48,411 bases of DNA from JBPCOI01 sp051000395 (GTDB lineage Bacteria; Actinomycetota; Actinomycetes; Mycobacteriales; Jatrophihabitantaceae). A program made the translations under genes and the position numbers. This document shows positions 17,602 to 24,660 of this stretch, one piece after another; position 1 is the first letter of the stretch; each line of letters begins with the position of its first letter. Under the pieces are notes generated by a model that ran no database searches, was not told where the DNA came from, and was given only the letters and a program-made list of their open reading frames with translations. The DNA lies in contig JBPCOI010000032.1 in the NCBI GenBank assembly GCA_051000395.1, forward strand, positions 1 to 48,411, in the 5' to 3' direction.

Positions 17602-18423
17602 CTAGGCCGCCGGTCGACGGGCGAGCAGGTGGACCCGGGCGGCGATCTCCGAGAACGGCGCACGGGTCGCGCCCTCGACGTCGAGTGAGAGCAGGGCCGC
17701 ACGGGCTCCCGGGTCGTCCAGCGCATGTCCGCGGACGAGGTCGGAGAAGGCGCCGATGCCGTGGACGGCCTCCACGACCAGGCCGGCGGCGCGACTGAGC
17801 GCGAGCACGGCCGGTGGACCCGGCGGCCCGAATCCGCTGTCGAGGGCGCGCAACCCGACGAGGGCGGCGTCCAGCTCGCCGGCCAGCGCCCGAGCCAGGA
17901 CCCCGGCAACGGCGTTGGCGACGAGCACGCTGAGCAGGCCGTCCGGGCGCACCGTCGCGGCGATGGCATCGAAGGCGGGCGCGACATGATCGACGGCACC
18001 CAGGATCCCGTGGGCCAGGACCAGGTCGAAGGACGCCGTCCCCACCGCATCGGTGAGGGTCTCGACGTCGCCCTGCACGGCCTCGACGCGGGCGGCCACC
18101 CCGGCATCCTCGGCGCGGCGGCGCAGGGTGGCCAGCGCGTCGGCGCTGATGTCGACCACCGTCACCCGCGCGCCCGCCTGCGCGAGGGGCACGGCGAAGC
18201 TGCCGCTGCCGCCCCCGCAGTCGAGCACGCTCGGGGCCGCGTGCCCGGCGCCGACGGCACTGCCAGCGCTGCCGGCGCTGACGGCGCTGACGGCGCTGAC
18301 GGAGCGCAACGCTTCGGCCAGCAACTGCCACAGCAGGCCCTGCCGCGGGCTGCCGGCGGCCGTTCGGTGCGCGTCGGACTGCACGTCACGAACACTATCG
18401 GCGAGGGGCGACGACGACGGCAT
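17602..18423 (-). CDS. Class I SAM-dependent methyltransferase
   Basis: The 273-residue product has a Rossmann methyltransferase core: motif I VLDCGGGSGSFAVPLAQ near residue 70, VTVVDISADAL (motif II acid), then EAVQGDVETL and FDLVLAHGILGAV. The layout resembles the SmtA/UbiE-like group, but the substrate cannot be told. A low-complexity Ser-Ala-Val-Gly stretch lies just before motif I. The start ATG is at 18421-18423, 16 nt after the HEPN gene stop, and the stop lies 2 nt before dinB, so the three genes form an operon. Placement in an SOS-type operon is suggestive but does not prove a DNA-repair role. Confidence 0.85.
   Translation of the reverse strand: MPSSSPLADSVRDVQSDAHRTAAGSPRQGLLWQLLAEALRSVSAVSAVSAGSAGSAVGAGHAAPSVLDCGGGSGSFAVPLAQAGARVTVVDISADALATLRRRAEDAGVAARVEAVQGDVETLTDAVGTASFDLVLAHGILGAVDHVAPAFDAIAATVRPDGLLSVLVANAVAGVLARALAGELDAALVGLRALDSGFGPPGPPAVLALSRAAGLVVEAVHGIGAFSDLVRGHALDDPGARAALLSLDVEGATRAPFSEIAARVHLLARRPAA
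18268..18303. repeat. 9-bp tandem repeat inside the methyltransferase gene
   Basis: Four consecutive 9-bp units (GCTGCCGGC, GCTGACGGC, GCTGACGGC, GCTGACGGA) encode the Ser-Ala-Val repeats before methyltransferase motif I. The unit keeps the reading frame, so copy-number change would lengthen or shorten the linker without a frameshift. Confidence 0.85.
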
Positions 18424-18439
18424 GGCTCGCGCGCGCTCG

Positions 18440-18883
18440 TCAGCTCGCCATCGCGGCTGCCGAGTGCGCGAAGGACGCCGCGACGAGCGCGAGGAACTCG
18501 CTTGCCGAGCGCAACTGGTCATCCGCCTCGCGGGCAGACACCACGGCGAGCGCGCCGGCCTCGATCGCGGCGCGCGGCGCGGCCCCGGCGGCGAAGTAGG
18601 CGGCCCAGTCGGCGAATTCCGGTGCGACGGCATCGATCAGCACCCAGGCACTCACCAGCCGGCGCCGAGCCGATGCCGGGCGTCCCCGCTCGGCAAGCAG
18701 CGCCGCGGCGGTGCGGAGCGCCGCCAGGTGCGCGAGGCAGAATCGCTCCGCGGGAGCGTCGCTGGCTCCTGCCTCCGCGATCGTCGCCCGCGCGCGATCG
18801 AGCAGCGCGGCGGCGTTCGCGGCCACCGGTGCTGACCGGCGGCTCGGCTGCTGTGCTCGGATCGCTCCGCGAGCCTCGCTCAT
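18440..18883 (-). CDS. SAV_6107-family HEPN domain protein
   Basis: The 147-residue, alanine-rich, all-helical protein resembles the actinobacterial SAV_6107 HEPN family. The central block AERFCLAHLAALRTAAALLAERGRP is followed by RRRLVSAWVLIDAVAPEFADWAAYF. The segment RFCLAH fits the Rx4H pattern that is catalytic in RNase-type HEPN proteins, but one short match is not proof. The ATG at 18881-18883 has a strong GGAGGAGG ribosome binding site. It is the first gene of the HEPN-methyltransferase-dinB operon, directly behind a LexA box. Function unknown. Confidence 0.82.
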   Translation of the reverse strand: MSEARGAIRAQQPSRRSAPVAANAAALLDRARATIAEAGASDAPAERFCLAHLAALRTAAALLAERGRPASARRRLVSAWVLIDAVAPEFADWAAYFAAGAAPRAAIEAGALAVVSAREADDQLRSASEFLALVAASFAHSAAAMAS

Positions 18884-18916
18884 GGCGTCCTCCTCCACAA
18901 TCGGACTGGTGCGCGT

Positions 18917-18962
18917 TCGAACTCCTGTTCGAAGTGTAGCGAGCCGATCCGACAGCGGGCAA
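18917..18962 (-). promoter_or_regulatory. SOS-type promoter: -35, -10 and perfect LexA box
   Basis: On the minus strand a -35 TTGCCC (18957-18962) and a -10 TACACT (18933-18938) are 18 bp apart. Directly downstream of the -10 lies TCGAAC-AGGA-GTTCGA (18917-18932). This is a perfect match to the actinobacterial LexA box TCGAAC(N4)GTTCGA. It overlaps the expected transcription start and lies 34 bp before the HEPN gene ATG, the right place for LexA repression of the operon ending in dinB. Confidence 0.85.
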
Positions 18963-18971
18963 CCACGTTCG

Positions 18972-20168
18972 CTAGGGATCCAGCGCTGCCACCACGTCAC
19001 CGATCACGACCACCGCCGGCGCACCGGTACCGGCAATGCGGGCGGTCTCGGCAAGCTCGCCGAGGGGGGCGCGCAGCGCCCGCTGACCGTCCATGCTCGC
19101 CCGGTGCACGATCGCCGCCGGAGTCGTCGCCGCGCGCCCTCCCGCGATCAGCTTGTCGGCGATCAGCTGCAACCGGTCCATCGCCATGAGCAGCACCAGG
19201 GTGCCCGTGCCGCGAGCCAGCGCGGCCCAGTCCACGTCCTGTTCCGCCGGGCGCCCCGGGTCGAGGTGTCCGGAGACGACCGTGAACTGCGCGGCGACAC
19301 CGCGATGGGTGAGCGGGATGCCGGCGAGCGCCGGGGCGGCCAGGGCGGACGTGACGCCGGGGACCACCGTCACCGTGACGCCCGCCGCAACGCAGGCGAG
19401 CCATTCCTCGCCGCCGCGGCCGAACACGAACGCGTCACCACCCTTGAGCCGCACCACCCGCTTGCCCGCACGCGCCCGCTCCACCAGCACGTCGTTGATC
19501 TCTGCCTGCGTGAGGTTGTGGCGGTGCGCCGACTTGCCGCAGTCGATCACCTCGACGTCCTCGGGCAGCTCGTCCAGCAGACCGCGCGGCGCGAGCCGGT
19601 CGACGACGACGACGTCCGCAGCGGAGACCAGCCGCCGCCCGCGCACCGTGAGCAGTTCCGGGTCCACCGGTCCGCCGCCGAGGAGCGCAACCGACCCGGC
19701 GGACGGCGCGCGCACCCGGCGCGACGGCAGCGTCCCGAGGTCCAGCGCCAGCGAGATCGCGTCGCGCAACGTCACGGCCCGGCGCGGATCGTCGCCGCCG
19801 CTCACCGCCACGCTCAGGCCGTCGCGCCGCAGCACGGCCGGCGTGCGGGCGGTGCCGCCTTCGGCCGTGTCCGCGCGCACGCAGAACATCCGGCGCGCCT
19901 GCGCCGCCTCGGCTACCGCGGCGTTCACCGCCGGGTCGTCGGTGCAGGCCGCCGCGAGCCATGCGCCGTCGAGGTCGGCCGGCGCAACGGCTCGGCGTTC
20001 GATCCGCACGCCGAGCGCGACCAATTCGCCGGAGACCTCGGGGGCGACGACGAGCACGTCCGCTCCTGAGTCGAGCAGCGCCCGCGCCCGACGGGTGGCG
20101 ACGGTGCCGCCGCCGGCGACGACGACCAGCCGCCCGGACACGTCCAGTAGCAGCGGCAACCCGGTCAC
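18972..20168 (-). CDS. cysG: Siroheme synthase: precorrin-2 dehydrogenase / uroporphyrinogen-III C-methyltransferase
   Basis: The protein has two modules. Residues 1 to about 140 form an NAD-binding precorrin-2 dehydrogenase/ferrochelatase-type domain with VVVAGGGTVATRRA. The rest is a uroporphyrinogen-III C-methyltransferase with SVALLGGGPVDPELLTVRG, VVVDRL, KRVVRLKGGDAFVFGRGGEE and GIPLTHRG. It makes siroheme, the cofactor of the sulfite reductase encoded divergently next to it. The GTG at 20166-20168 is preceded by GGGAGGA at good spacing and gives 398 residues. An ATG at 20225 in the same frame lacks a ribosome binding site, so the shorter form is preferred. The length is usual for actinobacterial CysG-like fusions. 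Confidence 0.9.
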   Translation of the reverse strand: MTGLPLLLDVSGRLVVVAGGGTVATRRARALLDSGADVLVVAPEVSGELVALGVRIERRAVAPADLDGAWLAAACTDDPAVNAAVAEAAQARRMFCVRADTAEGGTARTPAVLRRDGLSVAVSGGDDPRRAVTLRDAISLALDLGTLPSRRVRAPSAGSVALLGGGPVDPELLTVRGRRLVSAADVVVVDRLAPRGLLDELPEDVEVIDCGKSAHRHNLTQAEINDVLVERARAGKRVVRLKGGDAFVFGRGGEEWLACVAAGVTVTVVPGVTSALAAPALAGIPLTHRGVAAQFTVVSGHLDPGRPAEQDVDWAALARGTGTLVLLMAMDRLQLIADKLIAGGRAATTPAAIVHRASMDGQRALRAPLGELAETARIAGTGAPAVVVIGDVVAALDP

Positions 20169-20254
20169 GGCGACATCCTCCCGCGCAGCAGGCGGCAGTG
20201 TGACGTCGGCGAGATTGTTTCGCATCGGGCGCCGGGCTGTGCGAACCTGGACGC

Positions 20255-20344
20255 GTGTATCGACCGGCCGGCCTAGCGCTCACCGCGCGCCGCCATGTCG
20301 ATCTGCAGCGCATCATCGCTGCCGCGTGTCGACCGTCGGACTGA
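20255..20344 (+). CDS. 29-residue RRHVDL-type leader peptide upstream of sulfite reductase
   Basis: A GTG-started ORF ends with ARRHVDLQRIIAAACRPSD and a TGA at 20342-20344. The pattern R-R-H-V-D-L-x-R...A-x-C is the hallmark of the very short putative leader peptides found before sulfur-assimilation genes in many actinobacteria. The single Cys near the end would let the ribosome sense charged tRNA-Cys. The stop codon overlaps one arm of a stem (CTG-ACCCG 20341-20348 with CGGGTCCAG 20369-20377, one bulged base), a possible attenuator or ribosome binding site sequestrator for the sulfite reductase ATG 75 nt further on. The ORF is too short for usual gene callers. No clear -10 box was identified. 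Confidence 0.7.
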   Translation: MYRPAGLALTARRHVDLQRIIAAACRPSD

Positions 20345-20419
20345 CCCGCGCCGCCCTCCGCGGCCACCCGGGTCCAGCCGGCCGTTCCCGTTCGACACCC
20401 CTCCGGAAGGAACCGCGCC

Positions 20420-22063
20420 ATGCCCGCGCGCAGAGGACAGGGCCAGTGGGCCCTCGGTTACCGCGAGCCGCTCAACGCGAGTGAGCGCAGCAAACGCGAC
20501 GACGACGGGCTCAACGTCCGCCAGCGGATCATCGACACCTACCAGCACACCGGATTTGCCGGTATCGACCCCGGCGACCTGCGCGGACGCTTCCGCTGGC
20601 ACGGCCTGTACACCCAGCGCCAGCAGGGCATCCCGGGCGGCAAGACCGCAACGCTGGAACCCGAGGAGCTCGAGGACGAGTACTTCATGATGCGCATCCG
20701 CGTCGACGGCGGCGCGCTGAGCAGCCAGCAACTGCGGACCGTCGCGGACCTCGCCACGACCTACGGACGCGACCTCGCCGACATCACCGACCGGCAGAAC
20801 ATCCAGTTGCACTGGGTGCGCATCGAGGACGTCGCGAGCATCCGGGCGCGACTGGATGCCGTCGGACTGTCCACCACCGAGGCCTGCTGCGACGTCCCGC
20901 GCGTCATGTTGGGCTGCCCGCTGGAAGGCGTCGCCGCCGACTCGGTGCTCGACGCGGGCCCAGCACTGCGCGAACTGGTCGAGCGCTACGTCGGCAACCC
21001 ACAGTTCTCGAACCTGCCGCGCAAGTACAAGACGTCGGTATCCGGATGCGCCCAGCACTGCGTCAACCACGAGATCAACGACTGCGCGTTCGTCGGTGTC
21101 GTGGGCTTCGACGGCACGCCCGGATTCGACCTGTGGATCGGCGGGGGCCTGTCGACCAATCCGATGTTCGCCCAGCGCCTCGGCGTGTTCGTCCGCCCGC
21201 AGGAGGTGAGCGAGGTGTGGGCGGGCGTCACGTCGATCTTCCGCGACTACGGCTACCGGCGCTCGCGCAACCACGCCCGGCTGAAGTTCCTGCTGGCGGA
21301 CTGGGGTCCGGAGAAGTTCCGCGACGTGCTGCAGACGGAGTACCTCGCCCGCGTGCTGCCCGACGGACCGCCCCCCGCCGCTTCGCCGCCGCACCGCGAC
21401 CACACCGGCGTCATCCTGCAGCGCGACGGCCTGCTCAGTGTCGGCGCGACGACGAGGTCCGGGCGCACCTCGGGCACGGCACTGCGCGAGGTGGCTGAGC
21501 TGGCCGAGCGCCTCGGCTCCGGCCGCGTCGCGCTCACCGCGCAGCAGGGCCTGGTCGTGCTCGACGTCGCAGAACGCGACACCGGCGCCGTGGTGGACGA
21601 GCTCGAGTTGCTCGAGTTCAGCGTGCACCCGTCAGCCTTCCACCGCGGCACGATTGCCTGCACCGGCATCGAGTTCTGCAAGCTGGCACTGGTCGAGACG
21701 AAGGGCCGTGCGGACACGATCCGTCGAGAGCTGGAGAAACGGCTGCCGGACTTCGACACCCCGATCACCATCAACGTCAACGGCTGCCCGAACTCCTGCG
21801 CTCGGTTCCAGATCGCCGACATCGGCTTCAAGGGCATGGTGCAGATGGGCGCCGACGGGGACGTAGAGGCCTTCCAGGTCCACCTCGGCGGCCAACTGGG
21901 CGCCGACGCGGATTTCGGCCGCAAGTTCCGGGGCCTGAAGGTGACGGCCGCGCAGGCACCGGACTACGCCGAGCGCGTGCTGCGCGGCTACCTGCAGCGC
22001 CGCCGTGACGGCGAGACGTTCGCCGGCTACGTGACGCGCGCCGAGGAGGAATGGTTGCTGTGA
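20420..22063 (+). CDS. sir: Ferredoxin-dependent assimilatory sulfite reductase (NirA/SirA type)
   Basis: The enzyme reduces sulfite to sulfide with six ferredoxin electrons, using siroheme and a [4Fe-4S] cluster. The 547-residue product has two ferrodoxin-like repeats and the four cluster cysteines: Cys414 and Cys420 in CTGIEFC, Cys456 and Cys460 in CPNSC. Tyr64 (GLYTQR) and Cys156 (TEACC) match, at a constant offset of five, Tyr69 and Cys161 of Mycobacterium tuberculosis NirA, which are covalently linked in sulfite reductases. This favours sulfite over nitrite as substrate, as does the adjacent APS reductase. The ATG has a GGAAGGAA ribosome binding site. A leader peptide lies upstream, and the stop overlaps the next gene start. 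Confidence 0.93.
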   Translation: MPARRGQGQWALGYREPLNASERSKRDDDGLNVRQRIIDTYQHTGFAGIDPGDLRGRFRWHGLYTQRQQGIPGGKTATLEPEELEDEYFMMRIRVDGGALSSQQLRTVADLATTYGRDLADITDRQNIQLHWVRIEDVASIRARLDAVGLSTTEACCDVPRVMLGCPLEGVAADSVLDAGPALRELVERYVGNPQFSNLPRKYKTSVSGCAQHCVNHEINDCAFVGVVGFDGTPGFDLWIGGGLSTNPMFAQRLGVFVRPQEVSEVWAGVTSIFRDYGYRRSRNHARLKFLLADWGPEKFRDVLQTEYLARVLPDGPPPAASPPHRDHTGVILQRDGLLSVGATTRSGRTSGTALREVAELAERLGSGRVALTAQQGLVVLDVAERDTGAVVDELELLEFSVHPSAFHRGTIACTGIEFCKLALVETKGRADTIRRELEKRLPDFDTPITINVNGCPNSCARFQIADIGFKGMVQMGADGDVEAFQVHLGGQLGADADFGRKFRGLKVTAAQAPDYAERVLRGYLQRRRDGETFAGYVTRAEEEWLL

Positions 22064-22764
22064 GCACCGTGCATGCCGACGTCGAGCAGTCGCGCAAGCT
22101 GGCCGAGCGGGCCGGCGCGGACCTCGAAGGGGTGCCGGCGCTGGAGGTCCTGGGCTGGGCGCAGGAACGGTTCGGCTCGTCCTGGTGCGTCGCGTCCTCG
22201 ATGGCCGACGCGCTGCTGCCGCACCTCGCCTCCCGGGTCCGGCCCGGCGTTGACGTGATCTTCCTCGACACCGGTTACCACTTCTCCGAGACAATCCACA
22301 CCCGGGACGCGGTGGCCGCGACGTTGCCGGTCACCGTCCGCACGGTCCTGCCGCGCCAGGACATGCCGCAGCAGGACGCGAGCTTCGGCGTGCGCCTCTA
22401 CGAGCGCAACCCGGACATGTGCTGCGCGCTGCGCAAGGTGAATCCGCTGCGAGCGGCGCTCGCGCCGTACCGGGCCTGGGCCTCGGGGGTGCGCCGCGAG
22501 GAGTCGGCGACCCGCGCGGACGTCCGCGTCGTCGAGTGGGATCCGCGCCGCCAGCTCGTGAAACTCAACCCGATCGCCGCCTGGACGCAGGACGATGTCG
22601 ACGGCTATCTCGCCGACCACGCCGTCGTCGTCAACCCGCTGCTCGCCGCCGGCTACGGCTCGGTCGGCTGCGCGCCGTGCACCCGGCGGCTGGCGCCCGG
22701 CGAGGACCTGCGGGCGGGGCGCTGGGCGGGTACTGCGAAGACCGAGTGCGGCCTGCACGGGTAG
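22060..22764 (+). CDS. cysH: CysH, adenylyl-sulfate (APS) reductase, [4Fe-4S] type
   Basis: CysH reduces APS to sulfite, which the upstream enzyme then reduces to sulfide. The 234-residue protein has a PP-loop-like segment (WCVASSMADALL) and the GYHFSETI segment. It has the Cys121-Cys122 plus Cys204-x2-Cys207 set that binds a [4Fe-4S] cluster; this separates APS reductases from cluster-free PAPS reductases. The catalytic Cys230 sits in the C-terminal ECGLHG. The GTG at 22060 overlaps the sir stop (GTGA) with GGAGGA 9 nt upstream. An ATG at 22051 is in frame but lies too close to that site. Confidence 0.94.
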   Translation: MSTVHADVEQSRKLAERAGADLEGVPALEVLGWAQERFGSSWCVASSMADALLPHLASRVRPGVDVIFLDTGYHFSETIHTRDAVAATLPVTVRTVLPRQDMPQQDASFGVRLYERNPDMCCALRKVNPLRAALAPYRAWASGVRREESATRADVRVVEWDPRRQLVKLNPIAAWTQDDVDGYLADHAVVVNPLLAAGYGSVGCAPCTRRLAPGEDLRAGRWAGTAKTECGLHG

Positions 22765-22771
22765 CGGAGAT

Positions 22772-22787
22772 TAGCCTCTGCGGCGTG
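22772..22787 (+). promoter_or_regulatory. Leaderless promoter of the YbaK-like gene
   Basis: TAGCCT (22772-22777) lies exactly 7 nt before the GTG start at 22785. This spacing fits a -10 box of a leaderless transcript whose first base is the start codon. No ribosome binding site is present. The gene may therefore be expressed independently of cysH, 20 nt upstream. Confidence 0.55.
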
Positions 22788-23252
22788 CACCCGAACTGCC
22801 TCGCCGTCGACGCCGTGCTCGCGGCGCACGGTGCTTCCGGACGGGTGCGCCTGCTGCCCGAGCCGGCGCCGACCGCGGCGGCAGCTGCCGCGCAACTCGG
22901 CGTCGACGTGGGCGCGATCGCCAACTCGCTGATCTTCGCCACCGCGGAACGCGAGCCGCTGCTCGTGCTGACGAGCGGGGCACACCGGGTGAACACTGCC
23001 AAGGTCGCCGCCCTGGTCGGCACCGCCGTGCTGTCGCGTGCGACGCCGGAGTTCGTGCTGACGGCCACCGGACAGCCCATCGGCGGCGTCGCACCCGTCG
23101 CGCATCCGCGGCCGCTTCGGACGCTGGTGGATGTCGCGCTCGACGCCTATCCGCAGGTGTGGGCGGCCGGCGGCGTGCCGCACGCGGTGTTCGCGAGCAG
23201 CTTCGCCGAGCTGGTGGCGCTGACCGGCGGAACGCCTGCCGAGGTGGGCTGA
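22785..23252 (+). CDS. YbaK/ProX-family aminoacyl-tRNA deacylase
   Basis: The 155-residue protein is a YbaK-fold editing domain, the family that hydrolyses mischarged tRNA (Cys-tRNA-Pro, Ala-tRNA-Pro and others). Family features are the lysine in RVNTAKVAALVG, the strand LVLTSGAHR, and the loop TGQPIGGVAPVAHP with its Gly-Gly turn. The GTG start at 22785 has a leaderless-type -10 upstream. It follows cysH. A cysteine-handling editing enzyme beside cysteine biosynthesis is attractive, but YbaK genes occur in many contexts. Confidence 0.87.
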   Translation: MHPNCLAVDAVLAAHGASGRVRLLPEPAPTAAAAAAQLGVDVGAIANSLIFATAEREPLLVLTSGAHRVNTAKVAALVGTAVLSRATPEFVLTATGQPIGGVAPVAHPRPLRTLVDVALDAYPQVWAAGGVPHAVFASSFAELVALTGGTPAEVG

Positions 23253-23279
23253 AGCCGCGGGCTTCGCTGCACCGCCCTG

Positions 23280-23888
23280 ATGCGGCACGATCACCTGGTG
23301 CGCGCGACCCGGCAGTCGGAGACCAGTCCACGGCCGGCCGCTGTCGAGACCTGGACAGGCGCGCAGTTCGCGGCGCGGGTCGAGGACGCGATGCGCATCT
23401 ACGCACAGGCGATGCAGTACCCGACGCACGCCGCCTCCCAGCGCGCGATCACCGCGCGGCGTCACGCCGGCAACGAGGGGTTCGCCTGCCGCGCCGCCCT
23501 GCTGGGCGACGGCACGCTGGTCGGTTTCGGGTACGGGTACACGACGCGGCCGGGGCAGTGGTGGCACGACCTGGTGCACAAGGCGCTCGCGGCCGAGGTC
23601 GCCGGCGACTGGCTCGCCGACGCCTTCGAGCTGTCCGAGTTGCACGTGCTGCCCGCCTTCCAGGGCACCGGGCTGGGCCGGCAGGTACTGCTCGAGCTCG
23701 CTGCCCCCCTGCCGCACGCGGCCATGCTGCTGTCCACACCCGATGCCGACACGCGGGCGTTCCGTCTCTACCGCCACCTCGGGTTCATCGACCTGCGCCG
23801 GCACTACCTGTTTCCCGGCGACGGGCGGCCGTTCGCGGTGCTCGGCGCCCGGTTGCCGTTAACCGCGCCGTCGACCCGTGGTGGTTGA
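23280..23888 (+). CDS. GNAT-family N-acetyltransferase
   Basis: The 202-residue product has the GNAT acetyl-CoA loop in SELHVLPAFQGTGLGRQVLLEL, followed by the typical C-terminal strand-helix with RAFRLYRHLGFIDLRRHY. The substrate is unknown. The start is uncertain: the ATG at 23280 has no ribosome binding site, and a GTG at 23298 with a weak -10-like CACGAT 6 nt upstream could be a leaderless start giving 196 residues. The stop overlaps the start of the CruF-like gene, suggesting coupling. Confidence 0.85.
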   Translation: MRHDHLVRATRQSETSPRPAAVETWTGAQFAARVEDAMRIYAQAMQYPTHAASQRAITARRHAGNEGFACRAALLGDGTLVGFGYGYTTRPGQWWHDLVHKALAAEVAGDWLADAFELSELHVLPAFQGTGLGRQVLLELAAPLPHAAMLLSTPDADTRAFRLYRHLGFIDLRRHYLFPGDGRPFAVLGARLPLTAPSTRGG

Positions 23889-24660
23889 CGCGCCGCTGCG
23901 CCGGATCTCGCGACAGGTACCGAGCGCCGCGGCGGCATTCGCGGTGTTCACGGTCCTCGCGCAGATCTGCTACCCGCTGGTGCACGGTGCCGTCCGCGAT
24001 CGGCTGAGCGTGCTGGTGGTGTTGCTGTTCACCGCTGCATCGATCACTCACGCGGCCCGGCGAGGGGTCCGGATGGCGTGCGCCGCGCTGCTCGCGGGCG
24101 CGGGCATCGGTTTCGCCGCCGACGCGCTCGGGGTGCGCACCGGTATCCCGTTCGGCCGTTACGCCTACACCGGCACCCTCGGCGTGCAGGTACTCGGCGT
24201 CCCGGTGGTGGTCGCGCTGGCGTGGGCGATGTTCGCGTGGCCGGCGGCGCTGGTCGCCCGGCGGCTGGTGCGAGGCTTTCCTGCCCGGGTGGTCGTCGGC
24301 GCCTGGGCGCTGGCGTCGTGGGACCTGTTCCTGGATCCGCAGATGGTCGCGGCGCACCACTGGCGCTGGGCCGCACCCACGCCGCACCTACCGGGAGTGC
24401 ACGACGTGCCGCTGAGCAACTACGCCGGCTGGCTGTTGACGTCGGCGCTGATTTCCCTTGTGCTGCAAGTCTGTTTGCGGGATTCGCGGGACGTCGACGA
24501 CCGTCCGATGTTCGTGCTGTACGTGTGGACGTGGCTGTCCTCGACGCTCGCGCTCGCCGCCTTCCTGGACCTCGGCGCGGCGGCGGCCTGGGGCGGCGTG
24601 GGAATGGGGCTCGTCGCCGTCCCGTTGTTGTGCCGCCTCGCCGGTATCGGGTCCGGATGA
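23878..24660 (+). CDS. CruF-like carotenoid biosynthesis membrane protein (DUF422)
   Basis: The 260-residue protein has about seven membrane helices and the DUF422/CruF motifs GVRTGIPFGRYAYT and WDLFLDPQM. CruF proteins hydrate the ends of carotenoids (1',2'-hydratase), for example in bacterioruberin and myxol pathways; in actinobacteria the substrate is usually unproven. Two GTG codons (23878, 23881) overlap the acetyltransferase end; the first is used here. The stop overlaps the glycosyltransferase ATG. No phytoene synthase or desaturase gene lies in the window, so the pathway is inferred from family only. Confidence 0.85.
   Translation: MVVDAPLRRISRQVPSAAAAFAVFTVLAQICYPLVHGAVRDRLSVLVVLLFTAASITHAARRGVRMACAALLAGAGIGFAADALGVRTGIPFGRYAYTGTLGVQVLGVPVVVALAWAMFAWPAALVARRLVRGFPARVVVGAWALASWDLFLDPQMVAAHHWRWAAPTPHLPGVHDVPLSNYAGWLLTSALISLVLQVCLRDSRDVDDRPMFVLYVWTWLSSTLALAAFLDLGAAAAWGGVGMGLVAVPLLCRLAGIGSG

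Noticed and set aside
20295..20690. 131-codon frame starting MSICSASSLP between cysG and sir
   Set aside because: It runs on into sir in the wrong frame. The shorter RRHVDL frame, offset by one base, has the recognisable leader-peptide pattern.
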